This document shows, one piece after another, positions 1 through 9,070 of a stretch of 64,000 bases of DNA (positions are counted from its first letter, which is position 1; the number at the start of each line of letters is the position of its first letter). The DNA is from Paraburkholderia heleia NBRC 101817. Lineage in GTDB: Bacteria; Pseudomonadota; Gammaproteobacteria; Burkholderiales; Burkholderiaceae. The stretch covers positions 124,001-188,000 of the forward strand of contig NZ_BBJH01000012.1 in the NCBI RefSeq assembly GCF_000739775.1. The letters are read 5' to 3'. The notes beneath the pieces were generated by a model. It was not told where the DNA came from and ran no database searches. It saw only the letters and a list, made by a program, of their open reading frames with translations. A program made the position numbers and the translations under genes.

Positions 1-249
1 TGTCACTGCGAACTGCATCGGCTCTCACCGATACCGCGCCGCAGGGCCTCCCGCCTGCTGACGCCGTGTCAGATCGTATGCCTGACCTGGGTCGCCCGCG
101 GTAAAACCTCGGCCGAAATCGGCGAAATTCTCGGGCGATCTCACTATACCGTTGACTACCACATCGGAAAGGCAATGGAGGCGCTCAACATGTGCAGCCG
201 GACGGCCGCCGTCGTCTACGCGAGCGTCCAGGGCATCATCAAACCCTGA
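1..249 (+). CDS. LuxR-type quorum-sensing regulator, C-terminal fragment
   Basis: The window opens inside this gene; frame 1 is open from base 1 to the TGA at 247. The 82 visible residues form the LuxR/FixJ helix-turn-helix: LTPCQIVCLTWVARGKTS, then AEIGEILGRSHYTVDYH and the recognition-helix stretch ending near MCSRTAAVVYA. The autoinducer-binding domain would lie upstream and is not visible. It is on the same strand as, and 165 bp upstream of, an AHL synthase, the usual arrangement of a cognate LuxR/LuxI pair. Membership of the LuxR HTH class is clear. That it binds AHL is inferred from the neighbour. Confidence 0.85.
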   Translation, partial: CHCELHRLSPIPRRRASRLLTPCQIVCLTWVARGKTSAEIGEILGRSHYTVDYHIGKAMEALNMCSRTAAVVYASVQGIIKP

Positions 250-385
250 ACCGGTTTTTTCCGACAGCTCCATCACACCTGCTGTACATCGCCGTGCAGG
301 CAACGTGCCTCGGCGCACGCTTACGTGCTGACCGACACCCTCCTAAAGCTCCGAGTTTCCGCGCCCCAGATGCGCTGATAGCGTC

Positions 386-402
386 GTGTCAAAAGCTGAC
401 AC
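386..402. promoter_or_regulatory. Dyad GTGTCA-N5-TGACAC at the AHL synthase ribosome-binding site
   Basis: A perfect 6-bp inverted repeat with a 5-bp spacer ends 2 bp before the GGAGGA ribosome-binding site (405-410) and 12 bp before the ATG at 415. It is not a canonical lux box (CTG-N10-CAG). It could be a regulator site or a weak stem affecting translation of the synthase. Confidence 0.35.
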
Positions 403-414
403 CTGGAGGAGCCC

Positions 415-1128
415 ATGTCATACATCGTCGCCGGCAGGCTTGATGAGCTGCCACCGGATATCCATTGCCGTCTCGGAATCTTCCGCCACAAGGTCTTCGT
501 CGAGCGCCTGCACTGGGAAATACCCGGCGTCCGCCAGGATGCCACAAGCGAGTGGGATGAATTCGACGGAGCTAATACCGTCCATCTGGTCGCCCTGTCC
601 GGAGGCGACGAGGTCGTTGGATGTGCCCGGCTTATGCCGACCACTGGGCCCTATCTGCTCCGCAACGTCTTTCCGGAACTTGCGGGTCCAGGCCCCCTGC
701 CGTCATCGCGCTCGATATGGGAGATGTCGCGATTCGCTGGTTCAGGGCTACCGGACCGTCGAACGGGCTCGACGTCGGGCATGTCCCTGTTCCCGTATGC
801 CATGGCACTCGCACTCTCGTTCGGCGCAACACGCGTGATCGGCGTGGTCTCATGTTCTATCGCCCGTTTATACCGACGCTTCGGACTGGAACTGCACGAT
901 ATGGACGTTAATGCGTCTGCCACCTCCGGCATCGTTGCATGCTCAATCGATCTGGCGCCTCCCACTTTCCATAAACTCCAGTGCGATCCGCTTATATTGC
1001 TGGACGCCGTTACCCGCTTCGGCGAGCTATCCCTTCCCGAACGTAGCGAACATTCCCGGCATGCGTGCGATGAGACGTCCACCGCAGTCTCGAACAAAGG
1101 GGCGACGCGTAAGCAGGCGACCGTCTAG
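415..1128 (+). CDS. Acyl-homoserine-lactone synthase (LuxI family)
   Basis: This enzyme makes N-acyl-homoserine lactone from S-adenosylmethionine and an acyl-carrier substrate. The 237-residue product carries the family's invariant positions: Arg24, Phe28 and Trp34 in the N-terminal block, the acidic set Glu46/Asp48/Asp51, a GCARLMPTT block near residue 70 and a WEMSRFA block near residue 100. CepI-type enzymes are about 200 residues; here a low-complexity polar tail of about 30 residues is added at the C-terminus. The ATG at 415 is preceded by GGAGGA at a good distance. It follows a LuxR-type gene on the same strand, so the two probably form one quorum-sensing circuit. The acyl chain cannot be read from sequence. 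Confidence 0.93.
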   Translation: MSYIVAGRLDELPPDIHCRLGIFRHKVFVERLHWEIPGVRQDATSEWDEFDGANTVHLVALSGGDEVVGCARLMPTTGPYLLRNVFPELAGPGPLPSSRSIWEMSRFAGSGLPDRRTGSTSGMSLFPYAMALALSFGATRVIGVVSCSIARLYRRFGLELHDMDVNASATSGIVACSIDLAPPTFHKLQCDPLILLDAVTRFGELSLPERSEHSRHACDETSTAVSNKGATRKQATV

Positions 1129-1145
1129 GCAACTGGACCCTTGCG

Positions 1146-1712
1146 TCAGCACACACGTGCTGACCGACAATGATGCCTGTTGTCGGCCTCCTTCAACCAG
1201 TCTGGCCGGATCGCCGATGCGTATGCCTGACCGCTGCGCGAAGCCTCCCCATTCTGTTGTGAACTCAAGCCAAGGCGCTCATCGATCGCGTGAGCCACGG
1301 TCGCAGACTTCGGAGGATGATCGTGATCGCAGTCACCCCAGAAGGTACACATCGCATCGAACAGAATGGACAGGATCGATGTCACGTAGGGCAGTTTCAA
1401 GACGACGCCCTGACCGGGTCGGTCGCTCGCCGGCGAGCCGCAATGCCCCTCGAATCCGTCGCTGGGCATCATGATCCGAAGAGAGTCGAGTTCTCGCTGC
1501 AGGCGGTCTTCAACCGAATAGTGAACGGTCGCCGAGTGCGCAAGCGCCCTGCGTAACTCGCAGAGCTGCCGGTCCTTCAGCTCAACGCATCGTGTCAACC
1601 GACGGACCTCGGCTTCGGCCCGCTGCAAACGCCGATCAAGGACTGCGTTTGCAGATGGCATCGGCGAGACGTTGTCCATTTCAGTGGCGGTCCATTCATT
1701 GAGCTCTTTCAT
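1146..1712 (-). CDS. Protein of unknown function with N-terminal coiled coil
   Basis: I do not recognise this 188-residue protein. The start at 1712 (MKELNEWTATEMDN) is chosen over an in-frame start 69 bases upstream because an AGGCAGGGA ribosome-binding-like sequence precedes it. Residues of about 25-75 form a charged heptad-like segment (LDRRLQRAEAEVRRLTRCVE), followed by a segment with hydrophobic character (LKLPYVTSILSILFDAM) and a His/Asp-rich patch (WGDCDHDHPP). It is convergent with the AHL synthase, with only 17 bp between stop codons. No signal peptide is visible. The gene looks real from its length and start context, but no function can be assigned. Confidence 0.55.
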   Translation of the reverse strand: MKELNEWTATEMDNVSPMPSANAVLDRRLQRAEAEVRRLTRCVELKDRQLCELRRALAHSATVHYSVEDRLQRELDSLRIMMPSDGFEGHCGSPASDRPGQGVVLKLPYVTSILSILFDAMCTFWGDCDHDHPPKSATVAHAIDERLGLSSQQNGEASRSGQAYASAIRPDWLKEADNRHHCRSARVC

Positions 1713-2623
1713 GATGTTCCCTGCCTCAAATGCGGATACGTGTCTTGTTCCGCCCGCGCCCGTTTCTCGCTGTCCCTGCAAATGGAGTAACGCGCGCAGT
1801 TACCGCCAGCGATCAATCGTGTAAGTTGATCGCGGCGGAGGTATGGGCTTTACCCACGTATCTTTTTTCGGTTTTCTCAGACAAAATATCAACTGCGAAA
1901 AACGGCAGGGTACATCTCATCTGAACCGGCACGCATATACAGCAGCGGAACCTATCGTTTAGGCGTGAGAGCCAAGAAGCGATTACGGAACGCCCCTGAC
2001 GCCGTACGAGTACGCCCTGCGTTCGGCGTCGGACCAGAAGCAACCAAACGCAGACTACTTGCCCAGTTTCAGGCGCTCGGACCACAGGCTGTGAAGCTCA
2101 GCCGAAGATCACCGCCGATGGACGCAAAGATACCGCGGAGCAATCCGCTCGCGGAAGTCCGGGCGGAGTGTCCAAAAAACACGAAAGAAGAGCGAGATCA
2201 GGCCGACGCATCGCCGAAACGCGCGTGTCCCCTGTGGCCGCCGTTGAACCTTTGTTGAACCATTCTTCGCATGACAGCGCTTCGCATGACAGCGCAGTCA
2301 ACAACAGGCAGCACATCTAAGCCTTTGATTTATTTGGTGGGCCGGGTGGGGTTCTCATTGTGGGCGCTCAGGCCCGTTCGAATAGATTTACGCAAGCCAA
2401 CAACGACATCGAAAATCAGCGTTGCAAACTGGGGGGACCATAGATTTTCTGAGCAAGCGCTTATCCTCTCCGCTATTGCGCCGCGAAAAATTTGACGTGA
2501 CGGCGCCATCAGTAGCGATCTCCAAAAAAAACTGCCCGCCAAAAAGTGGTCAGTCGTGCCTTGTGGGGCACGGGCATCATTTCACCGTGCTCGGCGCCCT
2601 TCTGGAGGACATCAACGCATAGC
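1713..2623. other. Stretch of about 0.9 kb with no supported gene
   Basis: Only short open frames of less than 100 codons are present here, on both strands, and none matches a family I recognise. Base composition dips and A-rich tracts appear near 1860-1930 and 2490-2540. It probably holds promoters for the gene at 1146-1712 and decayed sequence. The repeated octamer-like text CGCATGACAGCGC near 2268-2290 is a short imperfect tandem duplication of no evident function. Confidence 0.4.
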
Positions 2624-3529
2624 CTACCGGCCAACTCCCAGCGAATTCGGCGTGGCGTTATGAATCTCCAGCACGCGCTGCTGCAGCAGCGCGGTAAAGC
2701 CGTCGTAGAAGCCGCGTATCACATTGCGCTCGTGAGTGAGCACCGCAAGTGGTGTGGTTAGTGCCGGCCGCAGGCGGCGAATGTGCAGGCCTTCGCGTTG
2801 CATGCTGCGCGCCGTGATCTCGTCGACGATGGTTGCGCCACAGCCTTCGGCCGCCATCGCGCACGCCACGTAATAGGTTTGCACCTCGATCTGCGGTTTT
2901 GGCTTCAGGCCCAGTTGTGCAAAGCGCTCCGCGATGGCGCGTCCTATGCTGTCGTTCGCCACGATCCCGATCAGGTCCTCACCGTGCAGCGCCTCCAGTT
3001 GGTAGTCGCCGCCCTCCTGCGGTCCGAGATAAACCAGTTCGCATTCGGCAAGCTGCTGCGAGCGCAAATCTGGAAACGTCTCCTCGCCGTAGATCACTGC
3101 GAGATCAAGTTGCCGGCTGCGCAGCCCGGAAACGAGCGCATCAAGGTGATTAGTCTCGATCTCGCAGGTCACTGAAGGGTAGCGTCCGCGAAACGCGCGT
3201 ATCACGCGCGGCAGTATCGAGAGGCCCATGCTCGGCAAGCAACCCACGTGCAGTCGCCCTTCGGGATAACGCCGCAGATTCACCGAAAGCGCCTTGAGCT
3301 GGTCGAGGCCCTGGTGCAAGCGGTCCACTTCGACATAGAGGATGTCGGCCTCGACGGTGGGGTACAGGCGTCCCTTCACGCGCTCGAACAGCTTGAAGCC
3401 CAGCGATCGCTCGGCATGCTGTAACACCTTGCTCGCGGCCGGCTGTGTGACGCCCAGAAGCTTCGCTGCCTGGCTGATGGAGCCGGTCTGCCGGATGGCA
3501 TGGAACACTTCAATATGGCGTAGGCGCAT
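2624..3529 (-). CDS. LysR-family transcriptional regulator
   Basis: This is a 301-residue LysR-type regulator. The start at 3529 (MRLRHIEVFHAI) is preceded by GGGGAAC; longer in-frame starts upstream would add a non-homologous tail. The N-terminal winged HTH covers residues 1-60 (GSISQAAKLLGVTQPAASKV), followed by the linker helix and the two-lobed effector domain (LHVGCLPSMGLSILPRV onward). The N-terminus resembles regulators of opine, ornithine and arginine-type catabolism. It is divergent from the peptide ABC transporter operon with 129 bp between starts, so it most likely controls that operon. The effector is unknown. Confidence 0.92.
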   Translation of the reverse strand: MRLRHIEVFHAIRQTGSISQAAKLLGVTQPAASKVLQHAERSLGFKLFERVKGRLYPTVEADILYVEVDRLHQGLDQLKALSVNLRRYPEGRLHVGCLPSMGLSILPRVIRAFRGRYPSVTCEIETNHLDALVSGLRSRQLDLAVIYGEETFPDLRSQQLAECELVYLGPQEGGDYQLEALHGEDLIGIVANDSIGRAIAERFAQLGLKPKPQIEVQTYYVACAMAAEGCGATIVDEITARSMQREGLHIRRLRPALTTPLAVLTHERNVIRGFYDGFTALLQQRVLEIHNATPNSLGVGR

Positions 3530-3561
3530 GGCGGGTTCCCCTTTCGTTGAACCCGCAACAT

Positions 3562-3576
3562 ATAACACAAGGTTAT
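3562..3576. promoter_or_regulatory. Putative LysR operator, ATAAC-N5-GTTAT
   Basis: The sequence ATAACACAAGGTTAT in the divergent intergenic region is a perfect 5-bp inverted repeat that fits the T-N11-A rule for LysR-type binding sites. It lies 33 bp upstream of the regulator start and about 80 bp upstream of the transporter operon, the usual place for an autoregulatory LysR box. Confidence 0.55.
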
Positions 3577-3658
3577 GCATTGCGGTGATCTTGTGATTTG
3601 ACGCCCAAAATTGGCGCTTCGATACTCGACGCACACGTTTTCACTCATGGAGAGACCT

Positions 3659-5185
3659 GTGCCAGTCAAAAACCATACTACTCTCGCCCTGAGGGCGAGC
3701 CTCGCCGGTTTCGCGCTCGTGTCGTCGCTGCTTACGCACGATGCCAGCGCGGCGGCGCTGCGGCTGGGCGTGCGTGCCGATGCACTCACGCTCGACCCCG
3801 TCGCGTCGAGCGACAACCCATCTATCTGGACCGAGCTGCTGATATACGACCAGCTCGTGCGCCCGAGTCGTGACGGCAAGCGACTCGAACCGGGCGTGGC
3901 TGAGTCGTGGACCGTCTCACCCGATGGCAAGGAGTTCCGGTTCAAGCTGCGCAACGACGCGCGCTTCTCGAATGGTCAGCCCGTCACGTCTGCCGACGTC
4001 GTCTACTCGCTCAAGCGCGCTGCCAGCGAAACGTCGTCGTGGGCCAGCTTCTTCAAGCCAATCGCCAGTTACAGCGCGGTGGATGACCACACGGTGGTGA
4101 TGAAGCTCAACAAGCCCTTCACGCCGATGCTCAACAACCTCGCGATGTTCAGCGCCTCGATCCTGCCCCAGAAGCTCGTGGAGCAGCAAGGCCCGGCGTT
4201 CTTCGATCATCCCGTGGGTTCAGGCCCGTTCGTGCTCAAGAGTTGGGCGCGCGGCCAGCGTCAGGTGTTCGAGAAGAATCCGTATTACTGGGAAAAAGGC
4301 AAACCTTCGGTGGACGGCGCAACCGTCGAGATCGTGCCTGAGGACAACGCACGCGTGCTCAAGCTGAAAGCCGGTGAACTTGACGCCATCGTCGGCATTC
4401 CGTACAACCAGGTCGATGGCCTCAGGCAGGACTCCAATATCGCCGTACAAGGCGCGCCCGTGTTCCGCATCGACCTCGTGCAGCTGAATACGACGAAACC
4501 GCCGTTCGGCGACCCGCGCGTGCGCGAGGCGCTCAACCTCGCCGTGGACAAGGCAGGCATCATCAAGGGTATTCTGCGCGGTAATGGGCGCGAAGCTACA
4601 TCGTCGCTGCCGGCCATGGCGTATAACAACGCGCAACTGCAGCCTTACCCACTCGATGTCGCGAAGGCGAAAGCGCTGCTCGTGCAGGCAGGGCTCGCGA
4701 AGGGCTTCAAGACCGCCATGCTGGTGCCCGGCGGCGACACCGTGGCGCGCCAGGTGGCGAGTGCGCTGCAGGCCGAGCTCGCACAGATCGGCGTGCAGGT
4801 CGATCTGCAAACCATCGAGGCGAGCACGCAGTTCAGCATGACCAAGGCCGGCAACTACGAAATGTCGCTCAGTTACGCGACGAGCGACACGACCGACCCC
4901 GATCAGCTCACGGGCTTCACCGCCGTCAATCCCGAGCGTGCGAACGCGTTTCACACGCAGTGGAAGGACGAGCACGTGAACGATCTCTACGCACTGGAGC
5001 GCGTGACACCGGACGGCGAAGCGCGCGGCAAGATGTTTAAGGACATCGAGCAGCGCGTGCACGACGGTGCGCCGTTCATCTTTCTCTATACCCCCACGGA
5101 GCCCTATGCATACCGTCGCAACGTGACGGGCTTCGAGGTGCTGCCCACGTCCAACTATTCCCTCAAGAACGTGGTGATGCGCTGA
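3659..5185 (+). CDS. Peptide ABC transporter substrate-binding protein (SBP_bac_5)
   Basis: This is the periplasmic binding protein of an Opp/Dpp-type importer, about 508 residues. The GTG at 3659 is preferred because GGAGAG lies at the right distance; ATG 3647 and a TTG at 3611 are in-frame alternatives. The product then begins with a typical signal peptide (K-rich start, hydrophobic ASLAGFALVSSLL, then DASA-A cleavage region). The family-5 hallmarks follow: LRLGVRADALTLDPVASSD near the N-terminus, the ligand-binding core with PFTPMLNNLAMFSASILP, and DPRVREALNLAVDK. It heads an operon of two permeases and two ATPases. Ligand specificity is not evident; neighbours suggest peptides or amino acids with D-residues. 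Confidence 0.93.
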   Translation: MPVKNHTTLALRASLAGFALVSSLLTHDASAAALRLGVRADALTLDPVASSDNPSIWTELLIYDQLVRPSRDGKRLEPGVAESWTVSPDGKEFRFKLRNDARFSNGQPVTSADVVYSLKRAASETSSWASFFKPIASYSAVDDHTVVMKLNKPFTPMLNNLAMFSASILPQKLVEQQGPAFFDHPVGSGPFVLKSWARGQRQVFEKNPYYWEKGKPSVDGATVEIVPEDNARVLKLKAGELDAIVGIPYNQVDGLRQDSNIAVQGAPVFRIDLVQLNTTKPPFGDPRVREALNLAVDKAGIIKGILRGNGREATSSLPAMAYNNAQLQPYPLDVAKAKALLVQAGLAKGFKTAMLVPGGDTVARQVASALQAELAQIGVQVDLQTIEASTQFSMTKAGNYEMSLSYATSDTTDPDQLTGFTAVNPERANAFHTQWKDEHVNDLYALERVTPDGEARGKMFKDIEQRVHDGAPFIFLYTPTEPYAYRRNVTGFEVLPTSNYSLKNVVMR

Positions 5186-5225
5186 GCCGCTTCCGGACTT
5201 CTGCGAAATTTCGTCGGAAACCCTC

Positions 5226-6167
5226 ATGAAACTCGTCGCATTCTGCATATCCCGCATGATCCAGCTGGTGCCGGTGCTGCTCGGCATCACGGTGATCGCG
5301 TTCCTGCTACTACGCGCGCTGCCCGGCGACCCTGCCACGCTCATGCTGGGCAGCCGCGGCACCGCGTCCGACATCGCTAACCTCACCGCGCAGCTCGGCT
5401 TGGGTCGTCCGTTGTGGGAGCAGTACCTGTCGTTTCTCGCGGACGTCCTGCGCGGCAGCTTTGGACAGTCCATCGCCTATCGCAGCGCCGTCGCGCCGCT
5501 AATCGCGGCGCGCCTTGCCCCCACGCTCGCGCTGGTCGGCGTGAGCACACTAACGGCGCTTGCGCTCACCGTGCCGCTGGCGATGCTCACGGCGCTCAAG
5601 CGCGGCGGACTGTTCGATCACAGCGTGAAGCTTGCGTTCGTAGTCGCGCTCTCCATGCCGCCCTTCTGGCTCGGCATCCTGCTCGTACTGTTGTTCTCAA
5701 TCCAGTGGCCGCTCTTTCCCGTATCCGGCTATGGCGAAGGGTGGCTGAGCCACCTCTGGCACCTCGTTCTGCCTTCGGCCGTGATCGCGCTTGGCACCGC
5801 CGCGCTCACCATCAAGTCGCTACGCAGCTCGGTGATCGCCGTGCTCGGTGCGGACTTCGTTGATACCGCGCGTGCCAAGGGTCTGCGCAATTCCACCGTG
5901 CTGTGGAAGCATGTATTCCGCAACTCACTCATGTCGACGATCTCCGTGCTTGCCGTGCACACGAGCTGGGTGATCGGCGGCACGGTCGTAATCGAAACCG
6001 TGTTCGGCATTCCGGGCTTGGGGTCACTGCTAGTCTCGTCGATCGGCACGCGCGACTATCCGATGGTGCAGGGCCTGACCGTCCTGTTCGCGGTGCTCGT
6101 TGTCATCATCAACCTGTTGGCGGACATCGCATACTCGCTGATCGATCCGCGTGTGAGTCTGTCATGA
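5226..6167 (+). CDS. Peptide ABC transporter permease (DppB/OppB type)
   Basis: This 313-residue inner-membrane permease has about six hydrophobic segments. It starts with the family-typical short helix (MIQLVPVLLGITVIAFLLLRALPGDPA), split here as IQLVPVLLGITVIAFLLL and ALPGDPA. The coupling-helix region near residues 210-235 (DFVDTARAKGLRNSTVLWKH) is the EAA motif that docks onto the ATPases. It lies 40 bp downstream of the binding-protein gene, and its stop overlaps the next start as ATGA, so it is translationally coupled. Confidence 0.94.
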   Translation: MKLVAFCISRMIQLVPVLLGITVIAFLLLRALPGDPATLMLGSRGTASDIANLTAQLGLGRPLWEQYLSFLADVLRGSFGQSIAYRSAVAPLIAARLAPTLALVGVSTLTALALTVPLAMLTALKRGGLFDHSVKLAFVVALSMPPFWLGILLVLLFSIQWPLFPVSGYGEGWLSHLWHLVLPSAVIALGTAALTIKSLRSSVIAVLGADFVDTARAKGLRNSTVLWKHVFRNSLMSTISVLAVHTSWVIGGTVVIETVFGIPGLGSLLVSSIGTRDYPMVQGLTVLFAVLVVIINLLADIAYSLIDPRVSLS

Positions 6168-7003
6168 TGCTCTCTGCTACCTTCCGTCTTGCGCGCAGCG
6201 TCGCGCGCGGCCGTAGCCTGAAAGTGGGTCTCGCGATGCTGGCCCTGCTCCTGTTCGCCGCGCTGTTCGGCCCGTCATTCGTTGCGCACGACCCGCTTGC
6301 CGTCGATTTAGGGCACTCGCTACAGGCGCCCGGCGCCGGCAGCCTCTTCGGCACCGACGAGCTCGGCCGCGACGTGCTCGCCCGCGTGCTCGCCTCGTTG
6401 CGCACTGATCTCGTGGTTGTCGCGATCTGTGTAGCGCTGCCCTTCGTGATTGGCACGGTCATTGGACTCGTCTCCGGATACTTTGGCGGCTGGGTTGATC
6501 GCCTGATCATGCGACTGGTCGATATCCTCTGGGCGTTTCCGTTTTACGTGCTTGTAATCAGCATCGTGGGCGCGCTCGGGCCGGGCACTGGCAACATGTA
6601 TCTCGCGTTCTCACTCGTGGCATGGATTTCGTTCGCGCGCATCGTGCGCGGCGAGGTGCTGCTCGTGCGCCGCCTCGAATACACACAGGCCGTGCGCGTG
6701 CTGGGCTACAGCGACGCGCGCATCATGCTGCGCCACGTGCTGCCCAACGTCATCACGCCCGCCATCGTCTTCATGATGTCCGACGTTGTCCTGACAATCC
6801 TCGCTGTCACCTCGCTCGGCTTTCTCGGCCTTGGCATCCAGCCGCCGACACCCGAGCTCGGCATCATGATTTCAGAGGGCCGAACTTTCATTCAGGATGG
6901 CTGGTGGATTTCCGTGTTACCGGGGCTTGCGATCGTCTATATCGGTATGACGTTCACGCTGATTGGCGATGGGCTCGACGACCTGCTGAGGCCCAAACGA
7001 TGA
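6164..7003 (+). CDS. Peptide ABC transporter permease (DppC/OppC type)
   Basis: This 279-residue second permease starts at the ATG that overlaps the previous stop (ATGA). Family signatures are the [20 protein letters not shown] segment near residue 60 and the EAA loop ([20 protein letters not shown]) near residue 190. Several transmembrane segments and the C-terminal LLRPKR end are typical of DppC-type subunits. It forms the membrane channel with the preceding permease. Its stop overlaps the next start as ATGA. Confidence 0.94.
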   Translation: MMLSATFRLARSVARGRSLKVGLAMLALLLFAALFGPSFVAHDPLAVDLGHSLQAPGAGSLFGTDELGRDVLARVLASLRTDLVVVAICVALPFVIGTVIGLVSGYFGGWVDRLIMRLVDILWAFPFYVLVISIVGALGPGTGNMYLAFSLVAWISFARIVRGEVLLVRRLEYTQAVRVLGYSDARIMLRHVLPNVITPAIVFMMSDVVLTILAVTSLGFLGLGIQPPTPELGIMISEGRTFIQDGWWISVLPGLAIVYIGMTFTLIGDGLDDLLRPKR

Positions 7004-7998
7004 TACCCAATACCAATGACAATAAGGATGCGCTGCTCGACGTGCGCAACCTCTGCGTGACGTTCGGCGACGCGCGACGCACGGTCGCCGCCGTGGACGG
7101 CGTGAGCTTCAGCGTGCGCCCGGGCGAGATTTTCGGTCTCGTCGGCGAATCCGGTAGTGGCAAGAGCGTGACGTGCCGTTCGCTCCTGCAACTCTTCGGC
7201 GGCGCACGGCCCTTGCGCACCGAAGGCTCGCTGCGCTTTGCGGGACGCGAGCTGGTGGGAGCCTCCGAGCGAACGCTCGCGGACGTGCGTGGCCGCGAGA
7301 TCGCGATGATCTTTCAGGACCCGATGACGGCGCTCAACCCGACCTTGCGCGTGGGCACGCAGATTGAAGAAGGCCTGCGCCGCCACTGGAAGCTGACCGC
7401 GCGCCAGGCGCGTGTGCAGGCCATCGACCTTCTGAAGTCGGTGGGTGTAACTGCGCCAGAGAGGCGCATTCACGAATACCCGTACGCGCTGAGCGGTGGC
7501 ATGCGCCAGCGCGTGTTGATCGCCATTGCGCTCGCTTGTCGCCCCAAGCTCCTGATTGCTGATGAGCCCACCACGGCGCTCGATGTGACGATTCAGGACC
7601 AGATTCTCAAGCTCGTCGTGCAGTTGCGCGACGAAACCGGCATGGCGGTGCTGCTCGTCACACACGATCTGGGCGTTGTCGCGCAAACCTGCGATCAGGT
7701 CGCGGTGATGTACGCGGGCCGGATCGTCGAGCGCGCCGAAACCGCCGAACTTTTCGAGCGACCTTCACACCCGTACACGCGCGCGCTGCTTAACGCGCTG
7801 CCGGCCCACGCGCGGCGCGCCGGGCGCCTGGAACCGATTGCGGGTGCGCCACCGGACCTCGGCGCGCCGCCGCCAGGCTGCCGGTTCCACCCGCGTTGCG
7901 CGCACGCCGTGCCAGCCTGCGCCGGGGACCAGCCGCCCTTTATCAGCATTGCCGCAGAACATACGAGCGCCTGCATCCGCATTGAGGAGATCGCATGA
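7000..7998 (+). CDS. Peptide ABC transporter ATP-binding protein (DppD/OppD type)
   Basis: This is a 332-residue ATPase. The Walker A motif GESGSGKS is at residues 49-56, followed by the Q-loop ([12 protein letters not shown]), the signature LSGGM, Walker B ([12 protein letters not shown]) and the H-loop ([10 protein letters not shown]). The C-terminal oligopeptide-transporter extension is present with its cysteine pattern ([10 protein letters not shown]...PAC), which in relatives binds an Fe-S cluster or stabilises the domain. The start overlaps the previous stop (ATGA) and its own stop overlaps the next start. Confidence 0.95.
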   Translation: MIPNTNDNKDALLDVRNLCVTFGDARRTVAAVDGVSFSVRPGEIFGLVGESGSGKSVTCRSLLQLFGGARPLRTEGSLRFAGRELVGASERTLADVRGREIAMIFQDPMTALNPTLRVGTQIEEGLRRHWKLTARQARVQAIDLLKSVGVTAPERRIHEYPYALSGGMRQRVLIAIALACRPKLLIADEPTTALDVTIQDQILKLVVQLRDETGMAVLLVTHDLGVVAQTCDQVAVMYAGRIVERAETAELFERPSHPYTRALLNALPAHARRAGRLEPIAGAPPDLGAPPPGCRFHPRCAHAVPACAGDQPPFISIAAEHTSACIRIEEIA

Positions 7999-9062
7999 CC
8001 GCAAATGTCCCTTCCCGGAATGTCGCTACGTTCTCGCCCCTGCTCGAATGCCGCGACATCAGCGTGACATTTCGCCAGCCTCGCACAGCGCGCGACCTTC
8101 TGGGCGGTCGCAAGCCCCTGAAGCTGCACGCTCTGCGGAACGTCTCGCTCGCCGTGCAGGCGGGCGAGATTCTGGGCGTGGTGGGCGAATCGGGCTGTGG
8201 CAAGAGCACGCTAGGCCGCACGATTGCGGGGCTGCAAACGCCCGACTCGGGTGAACTGCGTTGGGAGGGGCGCGAGCTTGGCGTGAGCGGCGATCGCAAG
8301 GCTCGCGCACGCAACATCCAGATGGTGTTCCAGGATCCGTACGCATCGCTCAATCCTCGCATGACACTCGGCCAGATGCTCGACGAAGTGCTGCTCGTGC
8401 ATGACCTCTGCGCGAGCGTCGCCGAGCGCCGCGAGCGCGTAGATGAGCTGCTGCTCATGGTCGGGCTCGCTCCACAGTTGAAGGACCGCATGCCGCATGC
8501 AATCAGCGGCGGACAACGACAGCGCGTAAGCATTGCCCGCGCGCTCGCGGTCAAACCGCGTCTGCTGATCGCCGACGAGCCTGTTTCTGCGCTCGACGCC
8601 TCGGTACAGGCGCAAATCATCAACCTGCTCGAAGATCTGCGCGCAAAGCTTGGGATCGCGATCCTGTTCGTTGCGCACGACCTGAATGTTGTGCGCCATA
8701 TCAGTGACCGCGTGACAGTGATGTACCTCGGCGAAGTGCTCGAATCTGCGAGTGCTGACGCCCTCTTCGAAGCGCCGCATCATCCGTACACGCGCGGCCT
8801 GCTTGACGCGATTCCGTTGCCTGACCCGAAGCGGCGCAAGCGCACGCCGGGCGTAACAGGCGATCTGCCCGACCCGCTCCGTCCGCCCGGGGGATGCAGC
8901 TTCTCGTCGCGCTGCCCTCACGCTGTCGACGCGTGCAAGGCCGCACGCCCAGTGCTCGAACCCAGCGGCAAGCCAGGCTCAATTCGCGAAGCGCGCTGCA
9001 TCCGGCCGCTCTCGTCCGCTGAAACGACGCTCGTACCGTTCGATATGCATTCCCACTCCTGA
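7995..9062 (+). CDS. Peptide ABC transporter ATP-binding protein (DppF/OppF type)
   Basis: This 355-residue second ATPase of the importer carries Walker A GESGCGKS (residues 64-71), the Q-loop MVFQDPYASLNP, the signature ISGGQRQRV, Walker B LLIADEPVSALD and the H-loop VAHDLNVV. The C-terminal cysteine-containing extension (PPGGCSFSSRCPHAVDAC) is typical of the family. It pairs with the preceding ATPase as a heterodimer. The four-base overlap upstream and an 8-bp gap downstream place the following serine hydrolase in the same transcript. Confidence 0.95.
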   Translation: MTANVPSRNVATFSPLLECRDISVTFRQPRTARDLLGGRKPLKLHALRNVSLAVQAGEILGVVGESGCGKSTLGRTIAGLQTPDSGELRWEGRELGVSGDRKARARNIQMVFQDPYASLNPRMTLGQMLDEVLLVHDLCASVAERRERVDELLLMVGLAPQLKDRMPHAISGGQRQRVSIARALAVKPRLLIADEPVSALDASVQAQIINLLEDLRAKLGIAILFVAHDLNVVRHISDRVTVMYLGEVLESASADALFEAPHHPYTRGLLDAIPLPDPKRRKRTPGVTGDLPDPLRPPGGCSFSSRCPHAVDACKAARPVLEPSGKPGSIREARCIRPLSSAETTLVPFDMHSHS

Positions 9063-9070
9063 ACTGCCCC

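Noticed and set aside
278..300. Possible lux box CCTGC-N13-GCAGG between the LuxR and AHL synthase genes
   Set aside because: Spacing (CTG-N12-CAG) differs from the usual CTG-N10-CAG and the inner positions are not symmetric.
2333..2360. Text resembling the 3' end of a tRNA on the minus strand (TGGTGGGCCGGGTGGGGTTC)
   Set aside because: The T-loop GTTCGAATC complement, anticodon and D arms do not follow, so it is not a tRNA. At best it is an attachment-site relic, with no integrase nearby.
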